DNA from: JACMQX01 sp044225675
GTDB taxonomy: Bacteria > Pseudomonadota > Gammaproteobacteria > Burkholderiales > Burkholderiaceae_C
Length of the DNA: 64,000 bases
Assembly: GCA_044225675.1 (NCBI GenBank)
Contig: JBGAIH010000003.1
Location: 124,001-188,000 of the forward strand
Direction: 5' to 3'
Part shown: positions 25,343-34,030 of the stretch, in pieces
How the letters are laid out: each line of letters starts with the position of its first letter
How positions within the stretch are numbered: position 1 is the stretch's first letter
Position numbers and translations under genes: made by a program
The notes under the pieces: model-generated
The model's input: the letters and a program-made list of their open reading frames with translations, nothing else
Database searches by the model: none
Told to the model about the DNA's origin: nothing

Positions 25343-26059
25343 TCAATCCGCCGCCAGGCAGCGCAGCTCGAACCCCTGGTTGCCATCCCACACCAGCTCC
25401 ACCGATTCGTCTTCGGCCAGAGCCTGCACATCGTCGCGCGTGAGCGCGCGCCAGGCCGGGTGGGCGAAGGGGGTGTGGGTGCCCTCGCGCGGGCGCAGGG
25501 CGGCGACGAGGCGCGGGCCGGGCGTGTCCGGCTTCGCGGAAAGCACCAGCTCGGCCGGACCCTGCGCGGCGTCGGTCAGGGCCAGGGCCGCCGCCGGAAA
25601 CACGCTGCGCAGCGCCTCGCGCGGCCATTCGCCTGGAACCGCCGCCACTTCATTGACGACGCTGAAACCGCGCAGCGCCAGATCGGTCTCCAGCACGTGC
25701 AGGCAGTCGAGCACGCCGGCGGACAGCGCCACGGGCTCGGCCTGCTTGGGCGAGACCCAGCCGATGAGCGCGATGCAGGTGGCGGTGGCCTCGCGCGAGA
25801 GCTGGCCCATCTCGGTGCTCTTTTTCTGGATGCCCGGCAGGTCGGGCGTGGCGGCCTGCGTGCGCCGCTCCAGCATGGCGGCGATCATGCCGATCGGCTG
25901 CATGGCGCCGACCAGGTGATGGCGCAGCGCAGGGGTGATGCGGCGCAGCAGCGCATAGCGTGCGGCCTCCACCCGCTGTTCGCGCAAGGGGTCGGCAGAC
26001 GGTTCGACGCCCGACGCTGCAAGGGCGTCGGAGGGCAGGGCGGAGCCGGAGGGCGGCAT
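25343..26059 (-). CDS. ChpT-like histidine phosphotransferase candidate
   Basis: This 238-residue protein has no clear named family. Residues about 35-100 look like a DHp helical hairpin with a possible phosphoacceptor histidine (RRITPALRHHLVGAMQPIGM, H47 or H48). Residues about 115-205 resemble a worn ATPase domain without N, G1 or G2 boxes (ALRSVFPAAALALTDAAQ). A DHp dimer plus degenerate catalytic domain is the plan of ChpT/Spo0B-type phosphotransferases. It lies 10 bp after a hybrid kinase whose last domain is a receiver, so it may take phosphate from that receiver. This is inference from fold and context. Confidence 0.55.
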   Translation of the reverse strand: MPPSGSALPSDALAASGVEPSADPLREQRVEAARYALLRRITPALRHHLVGAMQPIGMIAAMLERRTQAATPDLPGIQKKSTEMGQLSREATATCIALIGWVSPKQAEPVALSAGVLDCLHVLETDLALRGFSVVNEVAAVPGEWPREALRSVFPAAALALTDAAQGPAELVLSAKPDTPGPRLVAALRPREGTHTPFAHPAWRALTRDDVQALAEDESVELVWDGNQGFELRCLAAD

Positions 26060-26069
26060 GGGAAGGTCC

Positions 26070-28817
26070 TCAGACGGGGGTGGGAACGGGACGGATCATG
26101 CCCCGGATTTTCGTGGCGAGTTCGTCCAGGGCAAAGGGTTTGGCGATCATCTCCATGCGCTTGCCGAGAAACTCCGAGCGCGCAGCTGCGTTCTCGGCAT
26201 AGCCGGTCATGAACAGGATGGGCAAATGCGGCCGGTGCTGGCGGCCGATTTCGGCCAGCTGCCGGCCATTCATGCCGGGCAGACCGACGTCGGAGATCAT
26301 CAGGTCGAGGTGGCGCGGCGACTCCAGGATCGGCAGCGCCTCCAGGCCATTGGCCGCTTCCAGCACGGTGTAGCCCAGTTCGCGCAGTTCCTCGATGACG
26401 AGCATGCGCACGGCCGGCTCGTCCTCGACCACCAGCACCACCTCGCCTTCGCCTTGCGGCACTTCCAGCGGCGCGGGCGCGGAGTCGGTCACCTCCTCGG
26501 CTTCGGCGTGGTCGCGCGGCAGGTAGAGGGTGACGGTGGTGCCGCGGCCGACTTCCGAGTCGATGCGCGCATGGCCGCCCGACTGCTTGGCGAAGCCGTA
26601 GATCATCGACAGGCCCAGGCCCGTTCCCTGGCCGATCGGCTTGGTGGTGAAGAAGGGCTCGAACGCCTTGGAGATCACGTCGGACGACATGCCGGTGCCC
26701 GTGTCGGTGACCGACACGGTGGCATATTCGCCGGGCTCCAGGCCTTCGTGGCGCCAGGTGTAGTCCTCGCCCAGAACGGCGTTGCCGGTAGCGATGGTGA
26801 GGATGCCGCCGTCGGGCATGGCGTCGCGGGCGTTGATCGCAAGGTTCAGGATCGCCGACTCCAGCTGGTTCTCGTCGCAGCGCGCCGGCCAGACGTCGGC
26901 GGCCGTTTCCACGCGCAGGCCGAGCTGCTCGCCCAGCGTGCGTCGCAGCATTTCCTCCATCGAGATCACCAGCGCGTTGAGGTCGACCTGCCGCGCATCG
27001 AGCGACTGCCGGCGCGAGAAGGCCAGCAGCCGGTGGATCAGCGAGGCCGCGCGATTGGCCGAGCCGGTGGCCTGCGTCATGAAGCGGTCCACGTCGTCGG
27101 TGCGGCCGGCGGCGATGCGCCGCCGCACCGTCTCCAGCGAGCCGGTGATGCCCTGCAGCAGGTTGTTGAAGTCATGCGCGATGCCGCCGGTGAGCTGGCC
27201 GAGTGCCTCCATCTTCTGGCTCTGGCGAAGCCGTGCCTCGGCCTCCTTGAGGGCGAGGTCGGCTGCGTGCAGGCCGGTGATGTCGCGGCCCACCGCGTGG
27301 ATGAATTCCTCGTCGGGCACCGCCGTCCACGAGATCAGCCGCCAGCTGCCGTCGCGGTGGCGGAAGCGGTTCTCGAAGTGCTGCGTGGCGCGGCCGGCGG
27401 CCAGGCGCTCGCCTTCCTCCAGTGTGGCGTCCAGGTCGTCCGGATGCACGAAGTCGAAGAAGCGCCGGCCCATCAGGTCGCGCTCCTCCAGGCCGAGCAG
27501 CGCCTTCCAGGCCGGGTTCATCGCGGTGATGGTTCCGTCGAAGCGGGTCACCAGCATGACGTCGGTCGACAGTCGCCACATGCGTTCGAGGTCGCGGGTG
27601 CGCTCCTGCACCCGCTGGTTGAGCGTGAGATTCAGGCGCGCCAGCTCCGCCTGCGAGGCCTTCTGGTCGTCGATGTCGGTGTTGGTGCCGAGCCAGCGCC
27701 GGTCTCCGTCGGGTCCGTCCATCGGGACCGCCCGCACGATGTGCCAGCGGAAGCTGCCGTCGTGGCGGCGGATGCGGAACTCGATCTCGTACGGCGCCCC
27801 CGACACCAGCGAGGCTGCCCACGCCTGCGCGACACGGGGCAGGTCTTCGCGGTGCACGATATTGCCCCAGCCGTCGCCGGCGAGCTGCTCCTGCGTCTTG
27901 CCGGTGTACTCCAGAACCTTCTGGTTGAACCAGTCGAGGCCGCCGTCGTGCGCGGCCGTCCAGACCTGGTTCGGAATGGTCTGCATCAGCGCGCGGAACC
28001 GCGCCTCGCTCTCGCGCATGGCGGCGTCGGCGATCTTGCGCTCGGTCACGTCCTGCACCACGCCGCGCATCCACAGCGGCTGGCCGGCGGCGTCGCGCTC
28101 GATCTCGGCGCGCCGCGCGATCCAGCGCAGCGCACCGTCGCCGGCGCGGTGGATGCGGTATTCGACGTTCAGCGGCGCATCGCCGCGCACGCGGCTGGCG
28201 CGGTCGGAGCTGGATGCCTGCGGCTCCTGCACCACCAGGGCCTGCGGCACGGACGCCGGCAGCCGGTCGGTGACGGGCAGGCCGAACAGGCGGCAGAACT
28301 CGGGCGACACCGTCAGCGTGTCGGAGGGAATGTGCAGCTGGAACACGCCGACGCCGCCGGCCATCTGCGCCAGGCGCAGCTGCTCGTGAACCTCGCGCGT
28401 GTCCACCAGCAGCTTGCGTGCCGCATACTGGCGTCGGCGCGAGCGCAGGGCGGCATTGGCCGCGCTCGACAGCGTCTCGGCGTTGACCGGGCGCTCCAGC
28501 AGGATGACGTTGCCCAGGCGCTGCAGCGCGATCAGCGCCTCGCGCGAGCGCCGGCCCGCCTGGCGCGTCGCCAGCACGATGAACGGGAAGTCGGACCACG
28601 GCGGCTGGGCGCTCAGCCACTGGCCCATGCGGCCGGCCGGGATGGTGCCCAAAGCCTCCTCGGTGATGATGGCCGTCGCGGCGCTCTCCACCAGGCTGTC
28701 CATGAAGTCGTCGGCCGAGTCGCAGATGGCTGCCCGCATGCCGGATGCGGCCAGCACCGTCTGCACCACCTGCGCATCGCGCCCGCGCGGGGCGTGGATC
28801 AGGATGCGGTGTTCCAC
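26070..28817 (-). CDS. PAS-rich hybrid histidine kinase with C-terminal receiver
   Basis: This 915-residue protein has no obvious membrane segment. Residues 1-125 resemble a receiver without the normal aspartate pocket. Three PAS/PAC units follow at about 145-260, 270-385 and 410-520. The DHp helix carries H548 in GGIAHDFNNLLQGI. The ATPase domain has N box ILNLAINARDAMPDGG, G1 VTDTGTGM and G2 GQGTGLGLSMIYG. The terminal receiver (about 793-910) has D843 in ISDVGLPGMNG and K893. It is the middle gene of a three-gene operon, 2 bp after the KaiC-like gene, which implies the two signal together. The HDFNN class of DHp is common in soluble hybrid kinases. Confidence 0.92.
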   Translation of the reverse strand: MEHRILIHAPRGRDAQVVQTVLAASGMRAAICDSADDFMDSLVESAATAIITEEALGTIPAGRMGQWLSAQPPWSDFPFIVLATRQAGRRSREALIALQRLGNVILLERPVNAETLSSAANAALRSRRRQYAARKLLVDTREVHEQLRLAQMAGGVGVFQLHIPSDTLTVSPEFCRLFGLPVTDRLPASVPQALVVQEPQASSSDRASRVRGDAPLNVEYRIHRAGDGALRWIARRAEIERDAAGQPLWMRGVVQDVTERKIADAAMRESEARFRALMQTIPNQVWTAAHDGGLDWFNQKVLEYTGKTQEQLAGDGWGNIVHREDLPRVAQAWAASLVSGAPYEIEFRIRRHDGSFRWHIVRAVPMDGPDGDRRWLGTNTDIDDQKASQAELARLNLTLNQRVQERTRDLERMWRLSTDVMLVTRFDGTITAMNPAWKALLGLEERDLMGRRFFDFVHPDDLDATLEEGERLAAGRATQHFENRFRHRDGSWRLISWTAVPDEEFIHAVGRDITGLHAADLALKEAEARLRQSQKMEALGQLTGGIAHDFNNLLQGITGSLETVRRRIAAGRTDDVDRFMTQATGSANRAASLIHRLLAFSRRQSLDARQVDLNALVISMEEMLRRTLGEQLGLRVETAADVWPARCDENQLESAILNLAINARDAMPDGGILTIATGNAVLGEDYTWRHEGLEPGEYATVSVTDTGTGMSSDVISKAFEPFFTTKPIGQGTGLGLSMIYGFAKQSGGHARIDSEVGRGTTVTLYLPRDHAEAEEVTDSAPAPLEVPQGEGEVVLVVEDEPAVRMLVIEELRELGYTVLEAANGLEALPILESPRHLDLMISDVGLPGMNGRQLAEIGRQHRPHLPILFMTGYAENAAARSEFLGKRMEMIAKPFALDELATKIRGMIRPVPTPV

Positions 28818-28819
28818 GC

Positions 28820-30349
28820 TCAGGCCCTGACGCCTGCGTCCTTGCCGAGCATCGGGATGGACCCGCGGTAGGCGGCCAGGCCGCTGAGCACGCCCTCGAA
28901 GTCCACCAGCGGCGGGCCGATGCTCACGCCGTCCGCGTCGAGGGCGAACTCCCGGATGCTCAGCTCATGGGCCGTCACCCGGCTCTTGACCACCGACACG
29001 GCCTTGAGCAGCCGGCCGCTCGACTCGAAGAAGCGGAACAGCAGGATCGCATCGCTCAGGTAGCTCAGGTCCACGTCGGAGCGGACCTCGCCCACCAGCC
29101 CGTGCTGGCCCAGCACGAGAATCGTGACCACGCCAAGCTGATTGAGGTAGGTCAGCAGCTCATGCATCTGCAGCAGCAGGAACTTGCTGCCCGGCATGGC
29201 CTGCAGGTAGGCGTTGAGGCTGTCGATCACGACCATGCGCGTGCCGTCGTTCTCCACCGCCTCGCGCACCATGGTGGCGAACTGCCCGGCCGACACTTCC
29301 GCCGGGTCCAGCGCATGGATGCGCAGCTGGCCGCTGGCCAGGTAGGGCCGGATGTCCAGACCCAGCGCGTCGCAGCGCGGCAGCAGCGTGACCAGGCCCT
29401 CGTCGAACAGGTAGTAGACGGCCGACTCGCCGCGGCGCAGTGCCGCGAGCACGCACGCCAGCGCGATGGTGGTCTTGCCCACGCCCGACGGGCCGGTGAA
29501 CAGCGTGTTGCTGCCACGCACGAGGCCGCCGCCGAGCAGCGCGTCCAGCTCGGCAACGCCGGTGTGGGTGACCTCGGCCTTGAAGTCGGCATGGTGATCC
29601 GACGCGACGAGGCGGGGGAACACGCGCACGCCGCCCGTCTCCAGAGCGAAGTCGTGCTCGCCGCCGCGAAACTTCACGCCACGCATCTTGACGATGCGCA
29701 GATGCCTGCGCGAGGGGCCGTAGTGGGTCGAGCTCTGGTCAAGGCACAGCACGCCGTGGGCGATGCTGTGCAGCTGCAGGTCGCCCGCCTGCGACGACAG
29801 GTCGTCGAGCATCAGCACGGTGCAGTTGCGGGTGGCAAAGAAGTGCTTGAGCGCCAGGATCTGGCGCCGGTAGCGCAGCGGGTCCTGGGCCAGCAGCCGC
29901 ATTTCGGACAGGCTGTCGAACACGACGCGGCTGGGCGCGAGCCGCTCCACGGCGGCCATCACGTCGCGCGTGGTCTCGCCCAGCTCGACCTCGGACGGGT
30001 GGAGGATGGACTGCTCCGCCTCCTGGCCCAGACCTTCCATCGACACGAGTTCGAACAGCTCCATCCCGTCGAGGCTCCAGCCGTGCGAGCCGGCGACCGT
30101 GGCCAGCTCATCGGCGGTTTCGGAGAGGGTGACGTACAGGCCCTTTTCGCCGCGCGCCACGCCTTCGAGCAGGAACTGCAGGCCCAGCGTCGTCTTGCCG
30201 GTGCCCGGGGAGCCCTCCACCAGATAGAGGTGACGCGAAGGCAGGCCGCCGCCCAGAACCTTGTCCAGACCTTCAATGCCCGTCGACACCCTCTCCTGGG
30301 GGGCCGGCGCGGGGGGCTTCTTGGGCGTGGGGGTGGCTGTCGTGGCCAT
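28820..30349 (-). CDS. KaiC-like double RecA-domain ATPase
   Basis: This 509-residue protein has two KaiC domains in tandem. Domain 1 has VSTGIEGLDKVLGGGLPSRH and Walker A GSPGTGKT (46-53). Domain 2 has TGVAELDALLGGGLVRGS and Walker A GPSGVGKT (286-293). Walker B-like strands are RVVFDSLSEM and RMVVIDSLNA. By eye alignment to cyanobacterial KaiC, the phospho-site pair S431/T432 corresponds to S429/Y430 here (VDLSYLSDAILL). No KaiA or KaiB gene is nearby. It opens an operon with a hybrid kinase and a phosphotransferase candidate, so it is more likely a signalling ATPase than a circadian clock. Confidence 0.9.
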   Translation of the reverse strand: MATTATPTPKKPPAPAPQERVSTGIEGLDKVLGGGLPSRHLYLVEGSPGTGKTTLGLQFLLEGVARGEKGLYVTLSETADELATVAGSHGWSLDGMELFELVSMEGLGQEAEQSILHPSEVELGETTRDVMAAVERLAPSRVVFDSLSEMRLLAQDPLRYRRQILALKHFFATRNCTVLMLDDLSSQAGDLQLHSIAHGVLCLDQSSTHYGPSRRHLRIVKMRGVKFRGGEHDFALETGGVRVFPRLVASDHHADFKAEVTHTGVAELDALLGGGLVRGSNTLFTGPSGVGKTTIALACVLAALRRGESAVYYLFDEGLVTLLPRCDALGLDIRPYLASGQLRIHALDPAEVSAGQFATMVREAVENDGTRMVVIDSLNAYLQAMPGSKFLLLQMHELLTYLNQLGVVTILVLGQHGLVGEVRSDVDLSYLSDAILLFRFFESSGRLLKAVSVVKSRVTAHELSIREFALDADGVSIGPPLVDFEGVLSGLAAYRGSIPMLGKDAGVRA

Positions 30350-30534
30350 CAGGTCGGTCCTCGTTCGCTATCGTTCTTCCTGCTCGCGCAAGAGGCGGGG
30401 TGTTACCGGATGCTAAGGGGGGCGGCCAGCGGACCCCGTGGGGCGCGGTCCGCAACGCGCGTAGGCCGCGTCCTACACGGACGATCCCGCCTGCACCGGC
30501 GGTGGCGGGCTGCGGCCCTGGGGTATAACGGCGC

Positions 30535-31188
30535 ATGCCCGACCAGCCCGCCACCCAGACGCCGCGCGTGCCGCCAAGCCTGCGCGGCGCACCGAAGAGC
30601 CTGCCCTCGCGCGAAGACATCGCGCTGCTCGAGCCATTCGACCGCATCGGGCTGGACCGCATCGATCTGGTGGCCACGCCCTCCGCTGCCGCGGAGGCGC
30701 TTGCCCGCTTGCGCGACATGCCCGTGCTGGGCTTTGACACCGAGTCGCGCCCGACCTTCGTGCGCGGCGAGGTGTCGGAAGGCCCGCACGTGGTGCAGTT
30801 TGCCTCCCCGCATCGGGCCTGGGTGTTCCACCTCCATGCGCCGGCCTGCGTGGAGGCGGTGGGCGAACTGCTGGGCTCCGCGCGCGTGGTGAAGGCCGGC
30901 TTCGGCCTGGCGGGCGACCGCACGCAGATCGTCGCGAAGTTCGGGGTCGCGCCGGTGGCCGTGCTCGATCTGGACGACCACTTCCGCGCGCTCGGCTTTC
31001 GCAAGTCGGTGGGCGTGAAGACGGCGGTGGCGATGCTGTTCAACCGGCGGCTGCTCAAGTCGAAGCGTCTGGCCACCACCAACTGGGCCCATCCGCGCCT
31101 GTCCGACGCGCAGCTGCTGTATGCGGCCAATGACGCGTGGGCGGCGATCCGGGTGTTCGAGGCGCTGGGCCTGCCCGTGAAAGGCTGA
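30535..31188 (+). CDS. RNase D-like 3'-5' exonuclease (DEDDy family)
   Basis: This 217-residue protein carries the DnaQ-like exonuclease fold. Exo I is LGFDTESRPTF (D-x-E), Exo II is KAGFGLAGDRTQI (D), and Exo III is LLYAANDAWAAIRVFE (Y-x3-D), which places it in the DEDDy group with RNase D and DNA polymerase I proofreading domains. There is no HRDC domain, so it is shorter than RNase D itself. It reads opposite to the KaiC operon (185-bp gap) and is convergent with ureD. Its substrate, RNA or DNA, is not known. Confidence 0.87.
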   Translation: MPDQPATQTPRVPPSLRGAPKSLPSREDIALLEPFDRIGLDRIDLVATPSAAAEALARLRDMPVLGFDTESRPTFVRGEVSEGPHVVQFASPHRAWVFHLHAPACVEAVGELLGSARVVKAGFGLAGDRTQIVAKFGVAPVAVLDLDDHFRALGFRKSVGVKTAVAMLFNRRLLKSKRLATTNWAHPRLSDAQLLYAANDAWAAIRVFEALGLPVKG

Positions 31189-31290
31189 GGGCGGGCTGGC
31201 GCAGCGGCGCCGCGCGGTCCCGGGGGTCACCGGCCTGCACCGGCCCGATGACATGGACCCGACTGCATCAAGCCCGTGACATCGACCCGG

Positions 31291-32121
31291 TCACATCGAC
31301 CAGATCCGGGGCGGCGGCGCCGCATGCTGCCAGAAGTGGCGGCGCCAGCCGGTCCAGACCTGCCGCAGCAGCTGCATGGCCGGCTCCACCACCGGCGCCA
31401 GCGCCCGCACCACGACCACCTGCGCGTTCGGGCTGGTGGCGCCGGCCGACAGCCGCAGCGGGTGCGCGTCGATCAGCGCGCGCGCCAGCTCCAGCGCCTG
31501 GTCGCGGCGCGTGCGGTCGAGCCGGCTGCCCGCCACGAAGAAGATGGACGCCATGCAGCGGTGGCCGGCCAGGCCCGGCGCACCGTCGAGCAGGCGGGCG
31601 TCGGCGGCGTCGAGCAGGCCGCGCTCCAGCCAGACACCCGCCAGCTCGATGTGCTGGCGAAAGCGCCCCTTGTCGAACGGCTGCTGCGCATGCGGCAGGC
31701 CCAGGGCCGTCACGTCCCAGCCGATGAGTTCCGCCGTCGGCGCGAGCGCCATCGACAGCCGGTTGCCGGCGATGCAGCCGCTGTGGCAGATGGCTTCGAG
31801 CGGCAGCCATTCGAGCCGCGCGCCATCGGCCAGCGTGATGCGGGTGTGCTGCAGGGCCGGCTCGCCCTGCGAACGGTAGAAGCGCGTGGCACCGGGTGTG
31901 GTGATGAGGCCATGGGCGCCCGGCCCGGCCGTCACGGCAATGTCGAGCGTGTCGCCGCCGACCAGGCCGCCTGGCGGATGGACCATGACGTTGTGGCAGA
32001 TGCCGTCGCCCTCGGGATAGAGGCTTTGCAGGATGCGCAGCGGCCCGCTGTGCGCGAAGCGCGCCACGCTGCGGCCCTGCTCCAGGGTGTAGTCCAGTGA
32101 AAGATGGGCTTGCCAGGGCAT
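31291..32121 (-). CDS. ureD: Urease accessory protein UreD
   Basis: This protein is needed to insert nickel into urease, binding apo-urease as a scaffold for UreF and UreG. It is 276 residues long, with family motifs LSLDYTLEQGRSVARFAHSGPLRI-type start, YPEGDGICHNVMVHPPGGLVGGDTL and GATRFYRSQGEPA. No ureA, ureB, ureC, ureE, ureF or ureG lies on either side: downstream is the exonuclease, upstream a deaminase. The urea transporter is 6 kb away. The rest of the urease operon must be elsewhere, or this gene is a leftover of a rearranged cluster. The upstream gap to the deaminase is 58 bp. Confidence 0.92.
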   Translation of the reverse strand: MPWQAHLSLDYTLEQGRSVARFAHSGPLRILQSLYPEGDGICHNVMVHPPGGLVGGDTLDIAVTAGPGAHGLITTPGATRFYRSQGEPALQHTRITLADGARLEWLPLEAICHSGCIAGNRLSMALAPTAELIGWDVTALGLPHAQQPFDKGRFRQHIELAGVWLERGLLDAADARLLDGAPGLAGHRCMASIFFVAGSRLDRTRRDQALELARALIDAHPLRLSAGATSPNAQVVVVRALAPVVEPAMQLLRQVWTGWRRHFWQHAAPPPRIWSM

Positions 32122-32179
32122 GGCTCAAGTGTACGGTTGCACGGGGAACGCTTCGCCCTCGCAGTCGCGGTGGCGCTCT

Positions 32180-32707
32180 TCAGCGCCAGTAGCCCGCATG
32201 CGCCTGCGAGGCTTCCTCGATCATCGCCGGGCCGATGCATTCGATCGGGTGGGGCGATGCGGCAAAGACGTCGCGGCACGACAGCCGGGCGTCGCGCTGC
32301 TCGGGCCGCTCGCCGCGAAAGGCGCGCAGCCGGACCGCGTCGATGCCGAAGACGACGCGGCCGATGTTGGCCCAGAAGATCGCGCCGGCGCACATCACGC
32401 AGGGCTCGGCCGACGAGTACAGCGTGGCCTGCGCCAGCACGTCGCGGCTGATGTGCGGGCTGGCCTTGCGCACCGCATTGGTCTCGGCGTGGCCCGTGCA
32501 GTCGCCGGTCTCCGAGGTGTTGCAATAGGCCTCGGCCAGCACCTTGCCCTCGTGCGAGACGATGACGGCGCCGAACGGGCGGTTGCCCTTCTCGCGCGCC
32601 CGGTGCGACCAGCCGATGGCCTGCATCAGGTGCCGGCCGTCGCGTTCGTCCAGCGCTGCTGCCGGCGCATCCCCCGCGCTCATGGCCTCGCTCATGTTCT
32701 CGCTCAT
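32180..32707 (-). CDS. Nucleoside/guanine deaminase-like zinc enzyme
   Basis: This 175-residue cytidine deaminase-superfamily protein has zinc ligands in GHAETNAVRK (HAE) and AEPCVMCAGAIFWANIGRVV (PCxxC). The family includes bacterial guanine deaminases and tRNA adenosine deaminases; the length and the WANIGRVVFGI stretch favour a free-base purine deaminase. The start overlaps the stop of the binding-protein gene (ATGA), so uptake and deamination look coupled. Two repeats of MSE-M (MSENMSEAMSAGD) at the N-terminus leave the exact start uncertain. It resembles the second deaminase of the window (41746-42225). Confidence 0.87.
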   Translation of the reverse strand: MSENMSEAMSAGDAPAAALDERDGRHLMQAIGWSHRAREKGNRPFGAVIVSHEGKVLAEAYCNTSETGDCTGHAETNAVRKASPHISRDVLAQATLYSSAEPCVMCAGAIFWANIGRVVFGIDAVRLRAFRGERPEQRDARLSCRDVFAASPHPIECIGPAMIEEASQAHAGYWR

Positions 32708-33741
32708 GTCCGCGCCTTCACCGTGCGCTCGGCCCGGGCCGGCAGCATCGAGAGGTTGAAGATCCCGTCGGCCGCGGGCCGCGTCCGGAGGCCGAAGGCC
32801 TCGGCCACGTCGTCGACCTGCTGCTCCAGGTAGAGCTTGCGGATGTCGCCCAGGCCATGGCTGGCGGTGTCGGGCGCGGCCACGTACTGCTGGGTGATGC
32901 GCCAGCGTTCGAGCTCGACCTTCTCGTCGAGGATGGGCTCGCGCTTGCGCGCCGCCGCGATCGCGGCCGCCGGGTTGGCGAAGGACTCGACGATGGCGCG
33001 GTTGGTGGCACGCAGGAAGCCGGCCACCACGCGCGGCTGCTGCGCGATCAGCTGGCTGCTGGCAAGGATCGCGTTGCCGTAGAGGTTGATGCCGGCCTGC
33101 GAATACTGCAGCACGCTCAGGTCTTCGAGCTTCATGCGCGCGAACAGCGACACGGCCGAGTCATGGAAGTAGGTCGCGCCGTCCACGTCGCCGCGCACCA
33201 CGACGTTGTCGCGCGCGCTGAAGTCGGTGGTCACCCAGTTGAACAGGTCGGGGCCGGTGCGCAGCTTGCGCGCGACCAGCGGCCAGACGCGGCGGGTCGA
33301 CTCGACGGCGGCTGCCGCAATGCGTTTGCCCTGCAGGCTGCGGAAGTCGTTGGTGATGCCCCGGTCCTTGCGGCCGATGATCGCGAATGGTGCGCGGTTG
33401 TAGTACTGGTAGACCGCCTGCACCACGGGTGTGCCCGGGTTCTGTGCATGGAACTCGATCAGCGAACTCACGTCGCCCAGGCCCATCTGATAGACGCCGC
33501 TGGCGATGCGGGTGATCGACGCAACGGAACCGGCCCCGACGTCTATGCTCACGTCCAGCCCTTCCTCCCTGTAGTAGTCGTTGGCCTGCGCCAGAAAGAA
33601 GGGCGAGGTCTGGCCGGTGATGCGGAAGTCCAGCGTGAACTTCAGCGGCGTGAGGCGCGAGGACGACTGGCTGAAGGCGGCCGGCGCGCACAGCGAGGCG
33701 GCAAGGGCACTGGTGGCGGAGAGAAAGCTTCGGCGTTGCAT
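32704..33741 (-). CDS. NMT1/SsuA-type ABC transporter substrate-binding protein
   Basis: This is a periplasmic receptor of 345 residues. The signal peptide is MQRRSFLSATSALAASLCAP with cleavage near AFSQ. The fold shows KFTLDFRITGQTSPFFLAQANDYYREEGLDV and GVYQMGLGDVSSLIEFHAQ, typical of NMT1/THI5-like binding proteins for small heterocycles or sulfonates. It has no ATPase or permease of its own. It overlaps a purine-type deaminase gene, and its nearest complete homologous system is the operon at 39.1-41.7 kb. A purine or related base is the likely ligand. I chose the start at 33741 for the signal peptide and the GGAG before it. Confidence 0.88.
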   Translation of the reverse strand: MQRRSFLSATSALAASLCAPAAFSQSSSRLTPLKFTLDFRITGQTSPFFLAQANDYYREEGLDVSIDVGAGSVASITRIASGVYQMGLGDVSSLIEFHAQNPGTPVVQAVYQYYNRAPFAIIGRKDRGITNDFRSLQGKRIAAAAVESTRRVWPLVARKLRTGPDLFNWVTTDFSARDNVVVRGDVDGATYFHDSAVSLFARMKLEDLSVLQYSQAGINLYGNAILASSQLIAQQPRVVAGFLRATNRAIVESFANPAAAIAAARKREPILDEKVELERWRITQQYVAAPDTASHGLGDIRKLYLEQQVDDVAEAFGLRTRPAADGIFNLSMLPARAERTVKART

Positions 33742-33808
33742 GGCAGCTCCTGGAAAAAGGATGGCTCGTTGAGACGGCCCGGCAGGCCGTGCGGCCATCA
33801 GGGCGGTT

Positions 33809-33867
33809 CAAGAGCAATTTCCGGGCGGCGGGCCATGGGGCCCTGCGCGCTGAACGCTTCTACTCTC
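33809..33867 (-). promoter_or_regulatory. Left arm of a mirrored divergent promoter
   Basis: Read on the minus strand, this block contains GAGAGTAGAAGCGTTCA (33867-33851), then CCGGAAATTGCTCTTG (33824-33809) after 26 bp. Both boxes recur exactly on the plus strand at 33956-33972 and 33990-34005. TGCT lies 17 bp before TAGAAG in both copies. It feeds the binding-protein/deaminase operon. Confidence 0.7.
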
Positions 33868-33955
33868 TGATCTGCGTCAAGCATTTCGCATGCCAGACCC
33901 GGCCCCGGAGCGCGGGCCGATGACGGCTGGCCCGGGCTTTGCTAGCATGGCAGCC

Positions 33956-34005
33956 GAGAGTAGAAGCGTTCACCGGCAACACCTGCCGTCCGGAAATTGC
34001 TCTTG
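33956..34005 (+). promoter_or_regulatory. Right arm of a mirrored divergent promoter
   Basis: GAGAGTAGAAGCGTTCA (33956-33972) and CCGGAAATTGCTCTTG (33990-34005) are separated by 17 bp. They are exact inverted copies of the boxes at 33851-33867 and 33809-33824. This arm leads to the Rieske oxygenase gene, whose ATG follows 26 bp after the second box. The 88 bp between the two arms shows no further repeat. Confidence 0.7.
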
Positions 34006-34030
34006 TCATTCCACACAAGGAGCGCTTCTC

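Noticed and set aside
26058..28871. A 937-codon plus-strand frame opposite the hybrid kinase
   Set aside because: It is a mirror of the kinase with His/Arg/Gly-rich low-complexity translation and no motif.
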